Assembly (NCBI GenBank): GCA_963844635.1 | Contig: CAWJPD010000005.1 | Coordinates: 620,001 to 684,000, forward strand | Origin: JAJPKK01 sp963844635 | Lineage (GTDB): Bacteria; Pseudomonadota; Alphaproteobacteria; Rhizobiales; Xanthobacteraceae | Direction: 5' to 3' | DNA length: 64,000 bases | Part shown: in pieces, positions 29,179-38,593 of the stretch | Layout of the letters: each line of letters starts with the position of its first letter | Numbering within the stretch: position 1 is the stretch's first letter | Translations under genes and position numbers: made by a program | Notes under the pieces: model-generated | Seen by the model: only the letters and a program-made list of their open reading frames with translations | Told to the model about the DNA's origin: nothing | The model's database searches: none

Positions 29179-29328
29179 CTAGAGGGGGATGCGTTCAGTT
29201 TGAATCGCATCATCCCGGTCGATTCTGCTTTGCGCAACGGTCGCGGACTGCTCTCGACGACGGATGCGTGTCGATTTTGAGTATGATCTTCGTCCGAAAA
29301 GCCTGCAACTTTTCGGCATCATGCGCCA
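29179..29328 (-). repeat. Dispersed hairpin repeat, full copy
   Basis: Reverse-orientation copy of the roughly 150-bp element also present at 34170, 34657, 45309, 52986 and 57052. It runs from GGGATGCGTTCAGTTTGAAT to the TTGCAAC hairpin and CATGCGCC. The remaining 530 bp up to the PBP gene (29329-29858) show no supported gene on either strand. Confidence 0.88.
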
Positions 29329-29858
29329 GGCTGCACCGCGCGAACACGCGAGGAGAATCACGCCCTGGTCATGCAACTCGCCTCTCGCCACCGCAATGCC
29401 GCGCCGACGCGGCGAGCCATCGCGTCGGGGAGCGGTCGCAAATACGGGGGTGCGCGCGCCATCCAAGGCGCCGTCGATGGTCACGCAAGCGCGACCCGTC
29501 CGGGTATACGGTTGAGGGATACCATTCCACTCGTTGTTTTGGCAAAAACCGCGCATCCACGTCACTTGGCAGTTCTGGTTAACTGACTGACAATCATATT
29601 GTTATTGCGATTGGCGTCAGCGACGCGCGGTCTTGCCACGCCAATGACGATATTTGATGAAATTGCAGCGAGTGCGACATTGGCACGGGCCTTCTCATCG
29701 GCTAGAACGTGCGGATCAAGTCGCCGGTTCGGGTGCGGGAGCGGCCTTTGCGGCAGCTCTTTCACAGGCCGTCGGGGGGGATGGAACGCGAACGGATATC
29801 GCCTTGAGCGATTTCCGACCTGGCGTCACCGGCCAGGCGAACACGCGAAGGAACGCAC

Positions 29859-32117
29859 GTGCAGGAACAGGGTCCTCAACAGACCACTTCCGGCTGGAGG
29901 CAGCGCCTCCGGCATCGGATGCTCGACTTCAATTCGCGGATCAATTCGGGGGTATACCGCAGCGGCCTCATTGCGCGCGAGCTGTTTGAGCGATTTCGCG
30001 ATTACATGGACCGCTTCTATGTTTCCGGATGGCGGCGCTGGCTCATACTTGAGCCGCTGTCCGAGGCCGTGAGCCTGGGCGCAGGCGGGCTGCTGTTTGC
30101 GCTGATGCTCGCCGTCCCTGCGTTCCGCGACACCGCGGATGAGGACTGGCTGAAGAAGTCTGAACTCGCGGTGGTATTTCTCGACCGCTACGGCAATGAG
30201 ATCGGCAGTCGCGGCATCAAGCACTCCAATTCAGTCTCGCTCGCCGACCTGCCGGATCATCTGATCAAGGCGGTGCTCGCCACCGAGGATCGGCGGTTCT
30301 ATGAACATTTCGGTATCGATATCAGTGGCACATTCCGCGCCATCATCGCCAATGCACGCGCCGGCGGCGTCGTGCAGGGCGGCTCTTCGCTCACCCAGCA
30401 GCTTGCCAAGAACCTGTTCCTGAGCAACGAGCGTACCGTCGAGCGCAAGGTGAAGGAAGCCTTTCTCGCGCTGTGGCTGGAAACACGCCTCACCAAAAAT
30501 GAAATTCTCAAGCTTTATCTCGATCGCGCCTATATGGGCGGCGGCGCGTTCGGCGTCGATGCCGCGGCGCAGTTCTATTTCGGCAAGTCCGCTCGCGACG
30601 TGAACCTTGCCGAAGCCGCAATGCTCGCCGGCCTTTTCAAGGCGCCGACCAAATACGCCCCACACGTCAACCTGCCGGCCGCTCGCGCGCGCGCCAACGT
30701 CGTGCTCGATAATCTGGTCGAGGCGGGCTTCATGACCGAGGGCCAAGTGTTCGGCGCGCGGCGCAACCCGGCGATTGCAATCGATCGGCGCGACGAAGGC
30801 GCGCCCGGGTACTATCTCGACTACGCGTTCGACGAGATGCGCAAGCTCGCCGACACATTCCCGCGAAGCATCGCCGACCGCGCCTTTGTCGTTCGCACCG
30901 CACTCGATCCGGCACTGCAGCGGGTCGCCGAGGAGACGATCGAGAACGAGATCCGTCAGTTCGGCCGCGACTATCACGTAAAGCAGGGCGCCGCAGTCGT
31001 CGCCGATCTCGATGGCGCGGTGCGCGCAATGGTCGGTGGCGTCGACTACAATGCGAGCCAGTTCAACCGCGCCACCGACGCCTACCGGCAGCCGGGCTCC
31101 TCTTTCAAGCCCTATGTCTACGCCACGGCTCTCATGAATGGGTTCAAGCCGACGAGCGTTGTCGTCGACGGTCCGGTTTGCATCGGCAACTGGTGCCCGC
31201 AGAATTATGGCCGCAGTTTCTCGGGGTCGGTGACCCTGACGCAGGCGATCACCCGTTCGATCAATGTCGTTCCGGTGAAGCTGTCGATTGCGCTGGGGAA
31301 CGGCAATCCCAAGGTTGGCCGCGCCAAGATCGTTCAGACCGCACGCCGCATGGGCATCAAGGCTCCCTTGCCGGATACGCCTTCGCTGCCGATCGGGGCT
31401 GACGAGGTGACCGTCGTCGAGCACACCGTCGCCTATGCAACCTTCCCAAATCAAGGCAAGGCCGTGGCTCCGCATGCCATCCTGGAAGTGCGCTCGGGGA
31501 CCGGCGAAACCATCTGGCGGTTCGATCGTGACGGCAAGCAGCCGAGCCAGGCGATCCCGCCGCAGGTCGCCTCGGAGATGGCGATGATGATGAACAAGGT
31601 GGTCGAGGAAGGCACTGCCAAGCGGGCGATACTGGACGGTATTCGGGCCGCGGGCAAGACCGGGACCACCAATGCCTATCGCGACGCCTGGTTTGTCGGC
31701 TACACCGGCAACTTCGTGTGCGGCGTATGGTACGGCAATGATGATTACAGCCCGCTCAACCGCATGACGGGCGGTTCACTGCCGGCCCAAACGTGGCATG
31801 ACATCATGGCCTTCGCCCACCAAGGAATTGAGCTGAAGCAGATCGTCGGCGCGCCGCCGAATGGCGCCACCATCGGTCCGATCGTCGATAAGGACAATAA
31901 GGACGGCCCGATCAAGCCGGCCATGCTTACCAGCAAGGGCGTCCAGGCGTTGCTGCGCGTCGAACGGTTGCTGGACGACGCAAGCCACGCGCTCGTTTCG
32001 GCCGCCGCAACACCGGACGCGACGACAACACCGGTCGCGGCCGATGCTTCGGCCGTTCCCGCAGCGGCGGCAACTGCGAGGGCGGAAAAGCGCGTCGGTA
32101 CGGTCGCCGCCAAATAG
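29859..32117 (+). CDS. Class A penicillin-binding protein (PBP1A/1C type)
   Basis: Bifunctional peptidoglycan synthase of 752 residues anchored by one membrane helix (LGAGGLLFALMLAVPAF, about residues 72-90). The glycosyltransferase GT51 domain shows ATEDRRFYEHFG, GGSSLTQQLAKN and RKVKEAFLALWLE. The transpeptidase domain has the serine motif SSFK (QPGSSFKPYVYA), SIN (TRSINVVPVKL) and AAGKTGTTNAYRDAWFVGY. A low-complexity Ala/Thr tail closes it. GTG 29859 is the start used; ATG 29919 is possible. No neighbouring gene is related. It is intact and of family-typical length. Confidence 0.93.
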   Translation: MQEQGPQQTTSGWRQRLRHRMLDFNSRINSGVYRSGLIARELFERFRDYMDRFYVSGWRRWLILEPLSEAVSLGAGGLLFALMLAVPAFRDTADEDWLKKSELAVVFLDRYGNEIGSRGIKHSNSVSLADLPDHLIKAVLATEDRRFYEHFGIDISGTFRAIIANARAGGVVQGGSSLTQQLAKNLFLSNERTVERKVKEAFLALWLETRLTKNEILKLYLDRAYMGGGAFGVDAAAQFYFGKSARDVNLAEAAMLAGLFKAPTKYAPHVNLPAARARANVVLDNLVEAGFMTEGQVFGARRNPAIAIDRRDEGAPGYYLDYAFDEMRKLADTFPRSIADRAFVVRTALDPALQRVAEETIENEIRQFGRDYHVKQGAAVVADLDGAVRAMVGGVDYNASQFNRATDAYRQPGSSFKPYVYATALMNGFKPTSVVVDGPVCIGNWCPQNYGRSFSGSVTLTQAITRSINVVPVKLSIALGNGNPKVGRAKIVQTARRMGIKAPLPDTPSLPIGADEVTVVEHTVAYATFPNQGKAVAPHAILEVRSGTGETIWRFDRDGKQPSQAIPPQVASEMAMMMNKVVEEGTAKRAILDGIRAAGKTGTTNAYRDAWFVGYTGNFVCGVWYGNDDYSPLNRMTGGSLPAQTWHDIMAFAHQGIELKQIVGAPPNGATIGPIVDKDNKDGPIKPAMLTSKGVQALLRVERLLDDASHALVSAAATPDATTTPVAADASAVPAAAATARAEKRVGTVAAK

Positions 32118-32267
32118 GTTAGTGCCGAGGCTTTTATTGAGGGCGCAGCCGGCCACGCCGCTTCCGGGTCGTAGCCCGCAGGATGGCGACTCCGGTCGCC
32201 AGTCTGGTTTGATATTCCTTGGTTTATCTGTGATCCTGATCGCCTCGAATTTGCAACGCTTGCGTCC

Positions 32268-32846
32268 ATGCGCCTACTGATCGGATTGCTGCTCTCGTTC
32301 TCCGTCGCTGCCGGCATCGGCCTCGGCTCGACGTGGTATGCCCTCACTCAGAATCTCGCCTTTGCCCCATTGTCGCTTGGCGCATGGACGGCCTATCCGC
32401 GCAGCGGGACCGTGGGTGTCGATCCCTATGCTCACGCCGCAATCGTGCGCAATGGCGAGCTTCCGGTCGGCTCCGGCGATGGCATCGCGTTCACAGCAAC
32501 GACGGACGATGGCGGCCATCCTCTCGATGGCCGCTGCGAGGTGCATGTGCGCGGCACCACGCCGGCGGCGCGCTACTTCACATTGACCCTCTATTCACCG
32601 GCGGGACGCTTGGTGGCCAACGCGCTTGAGCGTTATGGCTTTACCAGTCAGGAACTGATCCGCGACGCCACTGGCGACTTCGATATCATCATTTCGCCGC
32701 GGGCGCGCCCCGGCAATTGGCTGCCTACCGGCGGCATCGATGCCTATGTCTTGATGATGCGCTTTTACGACACTTCGCTCGGCATCGCGACACGCGCCGG
32801 TCGCGAGGCGCCGATGCCCTCGTTGCAGATGGAGAATTGCCGATGA
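32268..32846 (+). CDS. DUF1214 exported/membrane-anchored protein
   Basis: 192-residue protein with an N-terminal membrane or signal segment (MRLLIGLLLSFSVAAGIGLGSTWYAL) and a DUF1214 domain (YFTLTLYSPAGRLVANALERYGFTS, then RPGNWLPTGGIDAYVLMMRFYDTS). Its TGA overlaps the ATG of the DUF1254 gene (ATGA, 32843-32846). DUF1214 and DUF1254 occur either fused or side by side in many bacteria, so the two products probably form one envelope complex. The function is not established. Confidence 0.87.
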   Translation: MRLLIGLLLSFSVAAGIGLGSTWYALTQNLAFAPLSLGAWTAYPRSGTVGVDPYAHAAIVRNGELPVGSGDGIAFTATTDDGGHPLDGRCEVHVRGTTPAARYFTLTLYSPAGRLVANALERYGFTSQELIRDATGDFDIIISPRARPGNWLPTGGIDAYVLMMRFYDTSLGIATRAGREAPMPSLQMENCR

Positions 32847-33385
32847 TCCGCTGGCTGGCCTGGATCGGCGCCGGCCTGGTCATGGGCGGCATCGTCCATC
32901 TCGCGACCATCCTGATTCTACCGCGCACCGGAACTCGGGATGCCTATGCGCGTCTCGCCTCGCTGGCGCCAACCAATGGATTTGCACTGCTCCCGGCTCC
33001 GACGCCGGACAAATCCAGCGTGCCATTCATGGACCCGGCCTTTGCGACCGCGGTGTGCCGTTATGACCTCGGGCGCGGTCCGATCAAGCTGACCGTCCCG
33101 GTGAGCCAAGCCTATACCTCGGTCACCTTCTACACGCGCTACGACATCGCCTATTACGCGATCAATGACCGCGCCGCCGGCCGGCGGTCGATCGAACTCG
33201 ACCTGATGACGACCAAACAGCGCGAGGATTTGCCCGATGACGAAGAGGTGACGGCTGCGGACCGGCTGATTGTCAAGTCGCCATCCATAACGGGATTGAT
33301 CGTGGCCCGTGCATTCTCGCCGGAGCCGAGCCAAATTCCCGCCGTGACCACGGCCCTCAAAGGCGCACAGTGCCAGCCTGCGTAA
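32843..33385 (+). CDS. DUF1254 exported/membrane-anchored protein
   Basis: 180-residue partner of the preceding gene. It has an N-terminal hydrophobic helix (WLAWIGAGLVMGGIVHLATILIL) and a DUF1254-type body (VCRYDLGRGPIKLTVPVSQAYTSVTFYTRYDIAYYAIND). The ATG overlaps the previous stop by 4 bp, which implies translational coupling. It has a single domain, unlike longer DUF1254 proteins where both domains are fused. It ends 37 bp before lipB, so lipB may be cotranscribed. Confidence 0.86.
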   Translation: MIRWLAWIGAGLVMGGIVHLATILILPRTGTRDAYARLASLAPTNGFALLPAPTPDKSSVPFMDPAFATAVCRYDLGRGPIKLTVPVSQAYTSVTFYTRYDIAYYAINDRAAGRRSIELDLMTTKQREDLPDDEEVTAADRLIVKSPSITGLIVARAFSPEPSQIPAVTTALKGAQCQPA

Positions 33386-33422
33386 GCGGACGAAGGCGCC
33401 GAAGCGCGCCCATATCCATAAG

Positions 33423-34130
33423 ATGACGACGCGCGCGAGCATCGCGGCGTTGCCCAAGGCTAATCCAACCGGCGCATCGGTGGAGTGGCGCATTGCCCGT
33501 TCTCCTGTCGACTACCAGGCGGCGCTCGGGGAAATGGAGGCCCGCGTCGCAGCAATTGCTGCCGGAGCCGCGGGGGAGCTCGTCTGGCTGCTGGAGCATC
33601 CGCCCCTCTATACGTCCGGCACCAGCGCGCGCGGCGAGGAATTGCGCGACCGTCGCTTCCCGGTATTTGCGGCCGGGCGCGGCGGGCGCTTCACCTATCA
33701 TGGGCCCGGCCAACGCGTCTGCTACGTGATGCTCGACCTGAGGCGCCGCGGCTCCGACGTGCGGCGCTTCGTAGCCGATCTCGAGGAATGGCTGATCCGC
33801 AGCCTTGCCGCATTCGCCATCACCGGCGAGCGGCGAGAAGATCGGGTGGGTGTGTGGGTGCGGCGCCCGGATAAGGGGCTTGGCCGTGAAGACAAGATCG
33901 CCGCGATCGGCATCCGGGTGAAACGTTGGGTCAGTCTGCACGGCGTCAGCCTGAACGTTGCGCCGGACCTGTCGCATTTCGACGGCATCGTGCCCTGCGG
34001 AGTGACGGAACCGCGGTATGGGGCGACGAGCCTGCGCGACCTCGGCTGCACGACAACGATGGCGGGGGTAGACGCTGTCCTGCAGCAGAAATTCGAGGAG
34101 CTTTTCGCGCCGGCAAGAAGCGTTCCATGA
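33423..34130 (+). CDS. lipB: Octanoyl-[ACP]-protein N-octanoyltransferase LipB
   Basis: Transfers octanoyl groups from acyl carrier protein to lipoyl domains of 2-oxoacid dehydrogenases, the first step of lipoate synthesis. It is 235 residues long. Motifs present are LVWLLEHPPLYTSGTSA, GGRFTYHGPGQRVCYVMLDL, the catalytic Lys in KIAAIGIRVKRWVSLHG and the catalytic Cys in FDGIVPCGVTEPRYGATSL. The gene is intact. It is followed at once by a copy of the dispersed repeat (34170-34311). Confidence 0.95.
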   Translation: MTTRASIAALPKANPTGASVEWRIARSPVDYQAALGEMEARVAAIAAGAAGELVWLLEHPPLYTSGTSARGEELRDRRFPVFAAGRGGRFTYHGPGQRVCYVMLDLRRRGSDVRRFVADLEEWLIRSLAAFAITGERREDRVGVWVRRPDKGLGREDKIAAIGIRVKRWVSLHGVSLNVAPDLSHFDGIVPCGVTEPRYGATSLRDLGCTTTMAGVDAVLQQKFEELFAPARSVP

Positions 34131-34169
34131 CGTGTTTCTGGCGCCTGCAGGTAAGCGCCCATGGCGATA

Positions 34170-34311
34170 GCGCATGATCCCGTAAAGTTGCAGACTTTGC
34201 GGACAAGATCATGCGCAAAATCAACACGCATCCGTCGTCGAGCGCGGTCAGCGACGGGTGCGCAGAACATGATCGAGCGGGAGGCAATTCAAACTGAACG
34301 CATCCCGCTCT
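34170..34311 (+). repeat. Dispersed hairpin repeat, full copy (left flank of acyP)
   Basis: Forward copy: GCGCATGATCCCGTAAAGTTGCAGAC, outer arms GCGCATGATC/GATCATGCGC, then the CGCATCCG/CGACGGGTGCG hairpin and the GAGCGGGAGGC/GCATCCCGCTC hairpin. It stops 3 bp before the stop codon of acyP. An inverted copy flanks the gene on the other side. Confidence 0.9.
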
Positions 34312-34313
34312 AG

Positions 34314-34622
34314 CTACTGGGTCGCGATCAGCGAGAATGCTTCGCCGGGCCGGCGATAGCCGAGATCGAGCGCGGCCGCATTCTCGATATCGACCTGTTC
34401 GACCTTGGCGAGCCTTGGTCCGTTGCGACAGCGTTCGATCATTGCGGCGACGGCGTGTGACGGTCCGGCCAGCAGTACCTCGACGGAACCATCGCTGCGG
34501 TTGCGCACCCAGCCCTTGAGGTCGAGCGACAGGGCCTCCCGCTCGACCCACATGCGAAACCCGATCTTCTGGACGGTCCCGCGGATCGTCAGCCGCTTGA
34601 TTTCCCGATCCTGGTTTGCCAA
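34314..34622 (-). CDS. acyP: Acylphosphatase
   Basis: A 102-residue acylphosphatase that hydrolyses acyl-phosphates such as carbamoyl- or acetyl-phosphate. The conserved loop RGTVQKIGFRMWVEREA supplies the phosphate-binding Arg, and WVRNRSDGSVEVLLAG supplies the catalytic Asn. It is intact and of normal length. It is bracketed by two copies of the dispersed repeat in inverted orientation (34170-34311 and 34657-34800), each within about 35 bp of the coding sequence. Confidence 0.93.
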   Translation of the reverse strand: MANQDREIKRLTIRGTVQKIGFRMWVEREALSLDLKGWVRNRSDGSVEVLLAGPSHAVAAMIERCRNGPRLAKVEQVDIENAAALDLGYRRPGEAFSLIATQ

Positions 34623-34656
34623 GGCGCGTCACTCCGGTCTCTTGTCGGACGGACAT

Positions 34657-34800
34657 AGCGGGATGCGTTCAGTTTAAATCGCCTCCCGCTCGGTTCTCCT
34701 TTTGCGCATCGGTCGCGGTCTGCGCTCGACGACGGATGCGGATAATTCTGCGCATGATCTTTGTCCGAAAGGTCTGCAACCTTTCGGGATCATGCGCTGG
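34657..34800 (-). repeat. Dispersed hairpin repeat, full copy (right flank of acyP)
   Basis: Reverse copy running from AGCGGGATGCGTTCAGTTTA to GGGATCATGCGCTGG. Part of it is read as the last codons of the cyclotransferase-like gene transcribed from 35230, whose stop (34669-34671) lies inside the repeat. Confidence 0.88.
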
Positions 34801-35230
34801 GATTATCGGCCCCCCGCGCAGCCGCGCCAAGGTGCGGACATAGTGTGGCGGAAAACCGGCACATTCGGCAGCGGCCACCACGACGTCCATGTAGCCGGGC
34901 CGCGCTTCCCCGCAGGCACGGCTGCGCCCAATATAGACGAGTGCCGACATTGTCCTGCCCCCCGCCTCTATGGGAAGACGCGCGGCGCGATAGAGGCCAC
35001 CGGCGAGGTTTTCATAGGCGTTGAGCACCGCGAGGTCGCGCGGCGTCAGTCAGTCGCCACAAAACGCCATGGACCGATGCGCCCCGATCGGGCACGACCG
35101 AGGCGAAGCGGTCCTTCGTGACGATGAAGCGGTAGCCATGGAGGACCGCGCGGCCGTCGAGCCTCGCCCCCGGGCAGCGTTGCCGCATCATCGGCACGTG
35201 CATGTTCGATCCGTAGGCGAAATGCAGCAC
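34669..35230 (-). CDS. Gamma-glutamylcyclotransferase-like protein (frameshifted; C-terminus read through a repeat)
   Basis: GGCT-fold protein. It opens with LHFAYGSNMHVPMM (the YGSN phosphate-loop-like motif), followed by GYRFIVTKDRFASVVPDRGASVHGVLWRLT. After an inserted base near 35043 it continues in another frame with DLAVLNAYENLAGGLYRA and RPGYMDVVVAAAECAGFPPHYVRTLARL. The GTG at 35230 is preferred because upstream codons are REP DNA. The frame then runs into the dispersed repeat and ends at 34669, giving about 45 residues of repeat-encoded tail. Members of this fold cyclise gamma-glutamyl amines; the substrate is unknown here. Confidence 0.75.
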
Positions 35231-35281
35231 GCGCTCGATCCCGTCCGGTTGGCTCGCCCTGTGCCATATATGCCAGTCATT

Positions 35282-35340
35282 GTCATTGCCCGCGAAAGCG
35301 GGCAATCCAGTGCTCCGCAGCCTCTCCGGGAGGCACTGAC
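35282..35340. repeat. REP-type hairpin relative
   Basis: GTCATTGCCCGCGAAAGCGGGCAATCCAGTG matches one half of the REP pair at 7468 and 60505 (GCCCCGCGAAAGCGGGGCATCCAGTAA), followed by a second short hairpin GCCTCTCCGGGAGGC. It lies between the cyclotransferase-like gene and tyrS and may carry their promoters on its flanks. Confidence 0.65.
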
Positions 35341-35391
35341 CGTCCCAACGGAATGCTGCCTTGGCCAATTGCTTTTTGTCGAGCTGTCCGG

Positions 35392-36645
35392 ATGACAACC
35401 TTCAAGTCAGATTTTCTGAATGTGCTGTCGCAACGCGGCTTCATTCATCAGGTCTCCGAACCCGATGCGCTCGACGCGCTCGCGCGCGAGCGGACCGTCA
35501 CCGCCTATATCGGCTTCGATTGCACCGCGGCCTCGCTGCATGTCGGCTCACTGGTGCCGATCATGATGCTTTATTGGCTGCAGCAGACGGGGCATCGCCC
35601 GATTGCGCTGATGGGTGGGGGCACGACCCGCGTCGGAGATCCCTCCGGCAAGGATGAGAGCCGCCGCTTGCTGACCGACGAAGTGATCGCGCAAAATCTT
35701 GTCGGCATCCGCGCGGTGTTCACGAAATTCATCAAATTCGGCGATGGTCCACGCGATGCGGTGATGGCCAACAATGCCGACTGGCTGAATGGTCTCAACT
35801 ACGTGGATTTTCTCCGCGATGTCGGCCGTCATTTCTCGGTCAATCGCATGCTTGCCTTCAATTCGGTGAAGCTGCGGCTGGATCGCCAGCAGGAACTGTC
35901 GTTCCTCGAATTCAACTACATGATCCTGCAGGCCTATGACTTCTTCGAGCTTCATCGGCGCTGCGGCTGCGCGCTGCAGATGGGCGGCTCCGACCAATGG
36001 GGCAACATCGTATCAGGCATCGACCTTGGCCGCCGGCTGGCGAACGTGCAGCTGTTCGCCCTGACCTCGCCGCTGATCACCACAGCGTCCGGTGCCAAGA
36101 TGGGCAAGACGGCGGCCGGTGCGGTATGGCTCGATGCCAAACTCGTCTCGCCTTATGCGTATTGGCAATACTGGCGCAACGCCGAGGACGGCGACGTCGC
36201 GCGTTTCCTGAAGCTGTTCACGGTGCTGCCGCTCAATGAGATCGACCGGCTGGCGGCTCTGCGCAGCGAAGACGTGAACGAGGCAAAGAAGGTCCTGGCC
36301 ACCGAGGCGACCGCGCTGCTGCATGGGCGCGCCGCCGCGGAGGACGCCGCCGCGACAGCTCGCCAAGCTTTCGAGGAAGGGGCGTTCGCCGCCAACCTGC
36401 CCAGCATCGAAGTGGCGCGGAGCGACCTCGAACGGGGGCTAGGCGTGCTCACGGCGTTTCACAAGGCCGGCCTCACCGCGTCAAACAGCGAGGCGCGCCG
36501 TCACATCAAGGCGGGCGGCATAAAGGTCAATGACGCCGCGGTGAACGACGAGACAATGATGCTGACCCCGCGCGACCTCACTGCCGACGGCGTGATCAAA
36601 CTGTCGGTCGGCAAGAAACGCCATGTGCTGCTTCGGCCGGTTTAA
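35392..36645 (+). CDS. tyrS: Tyrosyl-tRNA synthetase
   Basis: Class I synthetase of 417 residues. The HIGH-type motif is SLHVGSLVP, the tyrosine pocket includes YIGFDCTAAS and LEFNYMILQAYDF, KMGKTAAGAVW is the KMSKS-type loop, and an S4 RNA-binding domain closes it (SNSEARRHIKAGGIKVNDAAV). ATG 35392 (MTTFKSDF) is the family start; an in-frame start at 35353 would add 13 residues. It is intact. Confidence 0.96.
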   Translation: MTTFKSDFLNVLSQRGFIHQVSEPDALDALARERTVTAYIGFDCTAASLHVGSLVPIMMLYWLQQTGHRPIALMGGGTTRVGDPSGKDESRRLLTDEVIAQNLVGIRAVFTKFIKFGDGPRDAVMANNADWLNGLNYVDFLRDVGRHFSVNRMLAFNSVKLRLDRQQELSFLEFNYMILQAYDFFELHRRCGCALQMGGSDQWGNIVSGIDLGRRLANVQLFALTSPLITTASGAKMGKTAAGAVWLDAKLVSPYAYWQYWRNAEDGDVARFLKLFTVLPLNEIDRLAALRSEDVNEAKKVLATEATALLHGRAAAEDAAATARQAFEEGAFAANLPSIEVARSDLERGLGVLTAFHKAGLTASNSEARRHIKAGGIKVNDAAVNDETMMLTPRDLTADGVIKLSVGKKRHVLLRPV

Positions 36646-36763
36646 ACATTCTACTCTGTCGTCAGATATCGCGGCATGCTTGCCTGAGCTTCGCTTCGGG
36701 AGTTATGCTCAAAATCGGTTAAGCGGGTCAAAGAACATATTCATATTTGCGGGAGGGAGCGGC

Positions 36764-37649
36764 ATGTGGCGGATCGGTATCGCGGGCGCGTTCATTTTAT
36801 GCAGTGCGCTTTCGGCAACGGCGCCGGCGCAAGAGAGGGCGCCGTCCTTTTCCACCACCAAGGTCGAAGGCACCGACGGCGTCTATGTTTTCCGCTACGG
36901 TTTCGATCAGTCGATGTTCGTCGTCACGCCGGATGGCGTGATCGCTACCGACCCGATCGGGTATTTGCGGCCGCTCGCCGCCAAAACCTACATCGATGAA
37001 ATCCGTAAGGTGACGGATAAGCCGATCAAATATTTGATCTACAGTCACCATCATTTCGATCACATCGCCGGCGGCAAGCCGTTCAAGGACCTCGGCGCGC
37101 TCTTCATTGCCCATCGTCGCGCCAAGCAGCATCTCGAGGCGGTGAACAATCCCGACGTGGTCATTCCCGATCTCGTCGTCGACGATGATGGCGGCACCAT
37201 CGAGCCTCGGCGGCACCACGCTGAGGCTTCTCTATCTCGGGCGTAATCACTCCGACAATTCGCTCGTCATGTATCTGCCGAAGGAAAAAATCATTTTCAC
37301 GGTCGATACCGTCCGTGTCAGGTCGGTCCAGTTCCGGAACATGCCCGACACCTTCCCGCTCGAGTTCGAGGAGTCCATCAAGAAGATGCTTGACCTCGAC
37401 TGGGACCGCATGATCCCGGGCCACCCCGGTCCGGGCGGGCGTCTCGGAACGAAGGAGGACGCCCGCGAGGTGCTCGGTTATCTGCAGGACGTTTCCGCCG
37501 CAACGCGAAAGGCTGCCAACGAAGGCAAGTGCTTCGATGCGGCGATGAAGGAGGTCAAACTGCCCAAATACGAAAGCTGGGCCAATTACGCGCAGTATTT
37601 CCCCGGCAATGTCGAACGCTATTGCATGCTGTGGGGACGCGGCTCCTAG
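36764..37649 (+). CDS. Exported metallo-beta-lactamase-fold hydrolase (one frameshift)
   Basis: Sec-exported protein: signal peptide MWRIGIAGAFILCSALSATAPAQ, with GGGAGGGAG upstream of the ATG. The zinc motif HxHxDH is present as SHHHFDH (H95, H97, D99, H100), with further metal-site residues in GRNHSDNS and MIPGHPGPGG. One base is gained or lost near 37200, so ELGGTTLRLLYLGRNHSDN lies in a second frame that ends at 37649. The layout resembles metallohydrolases found near quinoprotein dehydrogenases, and two PQQ dehydrogenases lie 4-6 kb downstream. The substrate is unknown. Two further exported proteins follow on the same strand and may be cotranscribed. Confidence 0.83.
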
Positions 37650-37718
37650 GAACAGGGCGGGGTCGCGGCGGCAAGCGCGGTAGACAAAACGCATCGCCGG
37701 CAAGGCAGGGAGGATGTC

Positions 37719-38534
37719 ATGGGCAAGTCCAGCGCGAGGTTTGCGTTATCGGCCCTTGCGGTAACAGTGCTTCTCCTATCGTTTGCCGTTCCGGCGACAG
37801 CGCAGAGCGGTCCGGCAATAACCTTGCAACGCGGCCCCGGCGGATGGACACATCCTTTCGGGGGCGCCTTCCCCGCGGTGCCGGGCTCGGCTCTGCCCGT
37901 CCAGCAGGATTCTGGTCACATCTTTGTGGCCGCAGGCACGAGCAACCGGTTCGGCGACCTCGCCAATCCCAATCTGAAGCCCTCGGTCAAAGAGTCGATG
38001 AAGAAGGACAGTGACGAGGTCGACGCGGGCAAGCTCCAGTTCACGGGAGGGTCGTCCTGCCTGCCCGCGGGCGTTCCCATGTTCATGCTTGCGCCAGGAC
38101 CGTTCTTCTTCCTGCAGACGCCGACCAAGGTGGTCATCGTGGAAGAGCAAAGCCAGAACGCCCGCAGAGTCTATCTGGATGTGCCCCATTCGGCGAACCT
38201 CAAACCGTCATGGTTCGGTGAATCGGTCGGCCGCTACGAGGGCGACACGCTGGTCATCGACACCATCGGCATTGACTCGCGGACGATCGTGGATTCGTTC
38301 CGCACGCCGCATACCGACAAGCTGCACGTGACCGAACGCTGGCATATCATCGATGGCGGCAACATGCTCGAAGTGAACGTCACGGTCGACGATCCCGACA
38401 CGTTTCATCATGCGTGGCAGACCTACCAACGCTATCAGCGTGGGCAGCGGCCACTTATCGAGGATATCTGCCCGGAGAACAACACGAACCTGTTCGACTA
38501 CCATATGCCGGTTGCCGACCGCCCGGACTTTTAA
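37719..38534 (+). CDS. Exported protein, EGDTLVIDT family, copy 2
   Basis: 271-residue exported protein (signal peptide ending FAVPATAQS; GGGAGG precedes the ATG). It shares with the gene at 26097 the order CLPAGVPMFMLAPGPFFFLQ, SVGRYEGDTLVIDTIGI, LHVTERWHIIDGGNMLEVNVTVDDPDTF. A motif ICPENNT near the end supplies a second Cys. It is 69 bp after a metallo-beta-lactamase gene and 59 bp before another, suggesting an operon of three periplasmic proteins. No enzymatic motif is recognised. Confidence 0.85.
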   Translation: MGKSSARFALSALAVTVLLLSFAVPATAQSGPAITLQRGPGGWTHPFGGAFPAVPGSALPVQQDSGHIFVAAGTSNRFGDLANPNLKPSVKESMKKDSDEVDAGKLQFTGGSSCLPAGVPMFMLAPGPFFFLQTPTKVVIVEEQSQNARRVYLDVPHSANLKPSWFGESVGRYEGDTLVIDTIGIDSRTIVDSFRTPHTDKLHVTERWHIIDGGNMLEVNVTVDDPDTFHHAWQTYQRYQRGQRPLIEDICPENNTNLFDYHMPVADRPDF

Positions 38535-38593
38535 ACGAAGCCGGGGCGAACCATTAGGCGTACGACCCTTCGCAAGCTCAGGGGAGACAGGCC

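Noticed and set aside
29179..29565. Small minus-strand gene upstream of the PBP gene
   Set aside because: Half of the frame is a dispersed-repeat copy and the other half has no recognisable family or ribosome binding site.
30231..31475. 414-codon minus-strand open frame
   Set aside because: Shadow of the class A PBP gene.
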